Shown here: positions 62,295-64,000 of the stretch, one piece after another | Layout: every line of letters begins with the position of its first letter | Numbering within the stretch: the first letter of the stretch is position 1 | NCBI RefSeq assembly: GCF_041146395.1 | Contig: NC_090989.1 | Span: 170,543,001 to 170,607,000, forward strand | Reading direction: 5' to 3' | Source of the DNA: Eulemur rufifrons | Lineage: Eukaryota; Chordata; Mammalia; Primates; Lemuridae | Length of the DNA: 64,000 bases | Position numbers and translations under genes: made by a program | Notes under the pieces: generated by a model | Told to the model about the DNA's origin: nothing | Database searches by the model: none | Seen by the model: only the letters and a program-made list of their open reading frames with translations

Positions 62295-62970
62295 AAATCT
62301 AATACTAAACTATTTAGTAGAGGAAAAACCATTCTTTAAATCAGATCTTAAGCAGACGCCAGATACATAAACCAGACAGAAGCAAAGCCACTCAGAATGA
62401 AGTTGGGTGTGGCAGCCCATTGTCACGCCAGCTTCACATTTCTCTCCTCTTCCAGAAAATCAATCCTGACACTTATAAGAAAGTCCCAAATCTACAAAGA
62501 CCATAATTTGAAACATCTATATAGGCATGATATTACAGCTGCTGATAGCATCTTACTTCTTGGCATCATAGCCTAAGAGCGATGACATGCTAGATCAGCT
62601 CTTTCAATTTCTTACACCTCGTGAATTTTTCTTTTATTGTAACATTCATTGCTTTTTAAACAAAATACATCCCCCCATTTGCTTATCCTAACTTTATTTT
62701 AAATGCTCCCTCATAGTGATGCCTCGTTCCTGTTCCTTCTGTTTTCCTATTTTTCCCCCTTCTCCTAATATTTTTTGTGTGCTTGTTACTCTTCAGACAA
62801 CATTCCTCCTGCCTCTTCAACTTCCCAGCCAGCAACCAGCTCAGGACCTCCTGCTGAAATAGCAAGGCAGACATCTCCACCTTCAATCTATCGACTCTGA
62901 TCCCTGCCCTAGAAGACGAAAATCTTATTTAAATTCCTAGACACATAGGCACCAAGTGGGAAAGAAAGTT
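62295..62970. other. MAGI1: Unique intronic sequence
   Basis: Nothing recognised. Confidence 0.5.
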
Positions 62971-62974
62971 AGTT

Positions 62975-63110
62975 CTATGAAAGTAAGCTCTATGCATCTG
63001 TTTTGTTCATTGTTACACACACGGGGTTCACAAGAGTATCTGGTAAAAGTAATACTCAAGGTTGAGGGGAAGGATAGATGGATAGATGGATGAACTGATG
63101 GACAGAAGCA
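62975..63110 (+). repeat. L2 3' end and (ATGG)n tract
   Basis: gaaagtaagctctatgcatctgttttgttcattgttacac is the sense L2 3' UTR; it runs into gatagatggatagatggatg at 63074-63093. Confidence 0.7.
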
Positions 63111-63257
63111 AAGAATGGAAGGAGAAGTCAAGGAAGGAAGGGAGGAACACTGTAAGGCAAACTAGATACTGATGGAAAAGTAGAACATATAGAAAATAAG
63201 GCATATTATATGAGAGGAGGAATAAAAGCCTATGGTGGCCTTGACTTATCCTACATA

Positions 63258-63352
63258 TTAATAGTTTAGATCATCCATAGAACCTTGTGAGATAGCTAGT
63301 ATCATCATCAGCATCACCATCACCACAATCCCCATTCTGTAGTTAAGAAGGC
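63258..63352 (-). repeat. MIR SINE, antisense (piece 1, split by LTR)
   Basis: gaaccttgtgagatagctagtatcatcatc, aatccccattctgtagttaagaag; continues at 63785. Confidence 0.75.
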
Positions 63353-63778
63353 TGCTATGGTTTGAATGTGTACCCCAAATGTTACAAAAGTTCATGTGTT
63401 GGAAACTTATTCTACAATGCAGCTGTGTTGAGAGGTGGAACCTCCAAGAGATGATTTCAGCATGAGGACTCTGCCCTCATGGATTAAGAGATTAATGGAT
63501 TAATGAGTTATGGAGGGAGGGAGTTAGTTATCAGGAGAGTGAGCCTGTCATAAATGCCAGTTTGGCTGTCTCTTATGAGCCCCCTGGCTGTGTGATGCCC
63601 TGCACCACCTCGAGTCTCTGCAGGGAGTCCCCACCAGCAAGAAGGCCCTCTCTAGATGCAGCTCCTAGACCTTGGACTTCCCAGTCTCCCCTCCAGAATT
63701 ATAAGAAATAAATTTATTTTCTTTATAAGTTACCCACTTCCAGGTATTCAGTTTATGGCAACAGAAAACAAACTAAGA
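63353..63778 (+). mobile_element. MaLR solitary LTR (MLT1A/MSTB-like) inside MIR
   Basis: tgctatggtttgaatgtgtacccc, gaggactctgccctcatgg, agcaagaaggccctc, gaaataaatttattttctttataagttaccc, caaactaagaca. Flanks gaagg and gaagc form a likely 5-bp duplication. Confidence 0.9.
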
Positions 63779-63784
63779 CAGAAG

Positions 63785-63875
63785 CTGATACTCAAAAAGG
63801 TTTCCCAAGATCATGCAGCCTTTAAATACAGAGCCAGAACTTGGACCCTTGTCTTCACTGCCCCACACAACTGGG
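63785..63875 (-). repeat. MIR SINE, antisense (piece 2)
   Basis: aaggtttcccaagatcatgcagcctttaaatacagagccagaacttggaccc: antisense MIR 'cccaaggtcacacagc ... gagctgggattcgaaccc'. Confidence 0.8.
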
Positions 63876-64000
63876 TTTCAAGGCACCTGGAGCATAAAAT
63901 ACAGCACAGGGACTGGTCATGTTTTTAAGAAGGGGAAGCGAGATTCTGAAGACACTGAAAATTTGAAGAAGTAAGGGGAATGCCCATAGTCATAATTTCC

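Overview
The window is about 64 kb of primate nuclear DNA. It is AT-rich and packed with interspersed repeats. Organism: several Alu copies have the strepsirrhine (lemur-type) form, with 'cctagcactctgggaggc' in the left arm and an expanded linker containing 'aattatatggacaactaaaa' between the monomers. I therefore infer a lemur; the species cannot be read from the window.

Only one protein-coding segment can be supported: a 117-bp minus-strand exon at 1511-1627 with clean splice sites. Its 38 complete codons match my memory of the stretch of MAGI1 that joins the first PDZ domain to the guanylate-kinase-like domain (coding exon 2). MAGI1 is a membrane-associated scaffold protein of cell junctions. 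Because the gene runs right to left, positions 1-1510 are part of intron 2 and 1628-64000 are part of the very long intron 1. No promoter, first exon or CpG island is seen.

Layout: 1-1630, intron 2 end plus the exon; 2-10 kb, old L1M, L2, MIR, an LTR and a MER2-type transposon; 10-19.6 kb, mostly unique intron with MIR, MER5A-type and one LTR; 19.67-24.93 kb, one L1 copy that keeps its 5' region but lacks most of ORF2 and carries two Alus and two LTRs; 25-35 kb, mixed repeats plus an unusual inverted duplication (29355-29465 against 31155-31271); 35-41 kb, Alu, MER20, Tigger and MER1-type DNA transposons with target-site duplications; 41-53 kb, mostly unique intron with a strong CTCF-like site at 44525-44540 and a repeat-free stretch at 46710-47290; 53-55.6 kb, L1 nested in L1; 58.6-59.4 kb, two Alus; 60.5-63.9 kb, L2 and MIR copies split by LTRs and a DNA transposon.

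I found no operon, CRISPR array, intact transposase, RNA gene or new molecular system. The observations most worth checking are the inverted duplication, the CTCF-like site, the candidate cryptic exon at 18157-18350 and the nested repeat stacks. Repeat family names were assigned from memory of consensus sequences, so subfamily labels are approximate.
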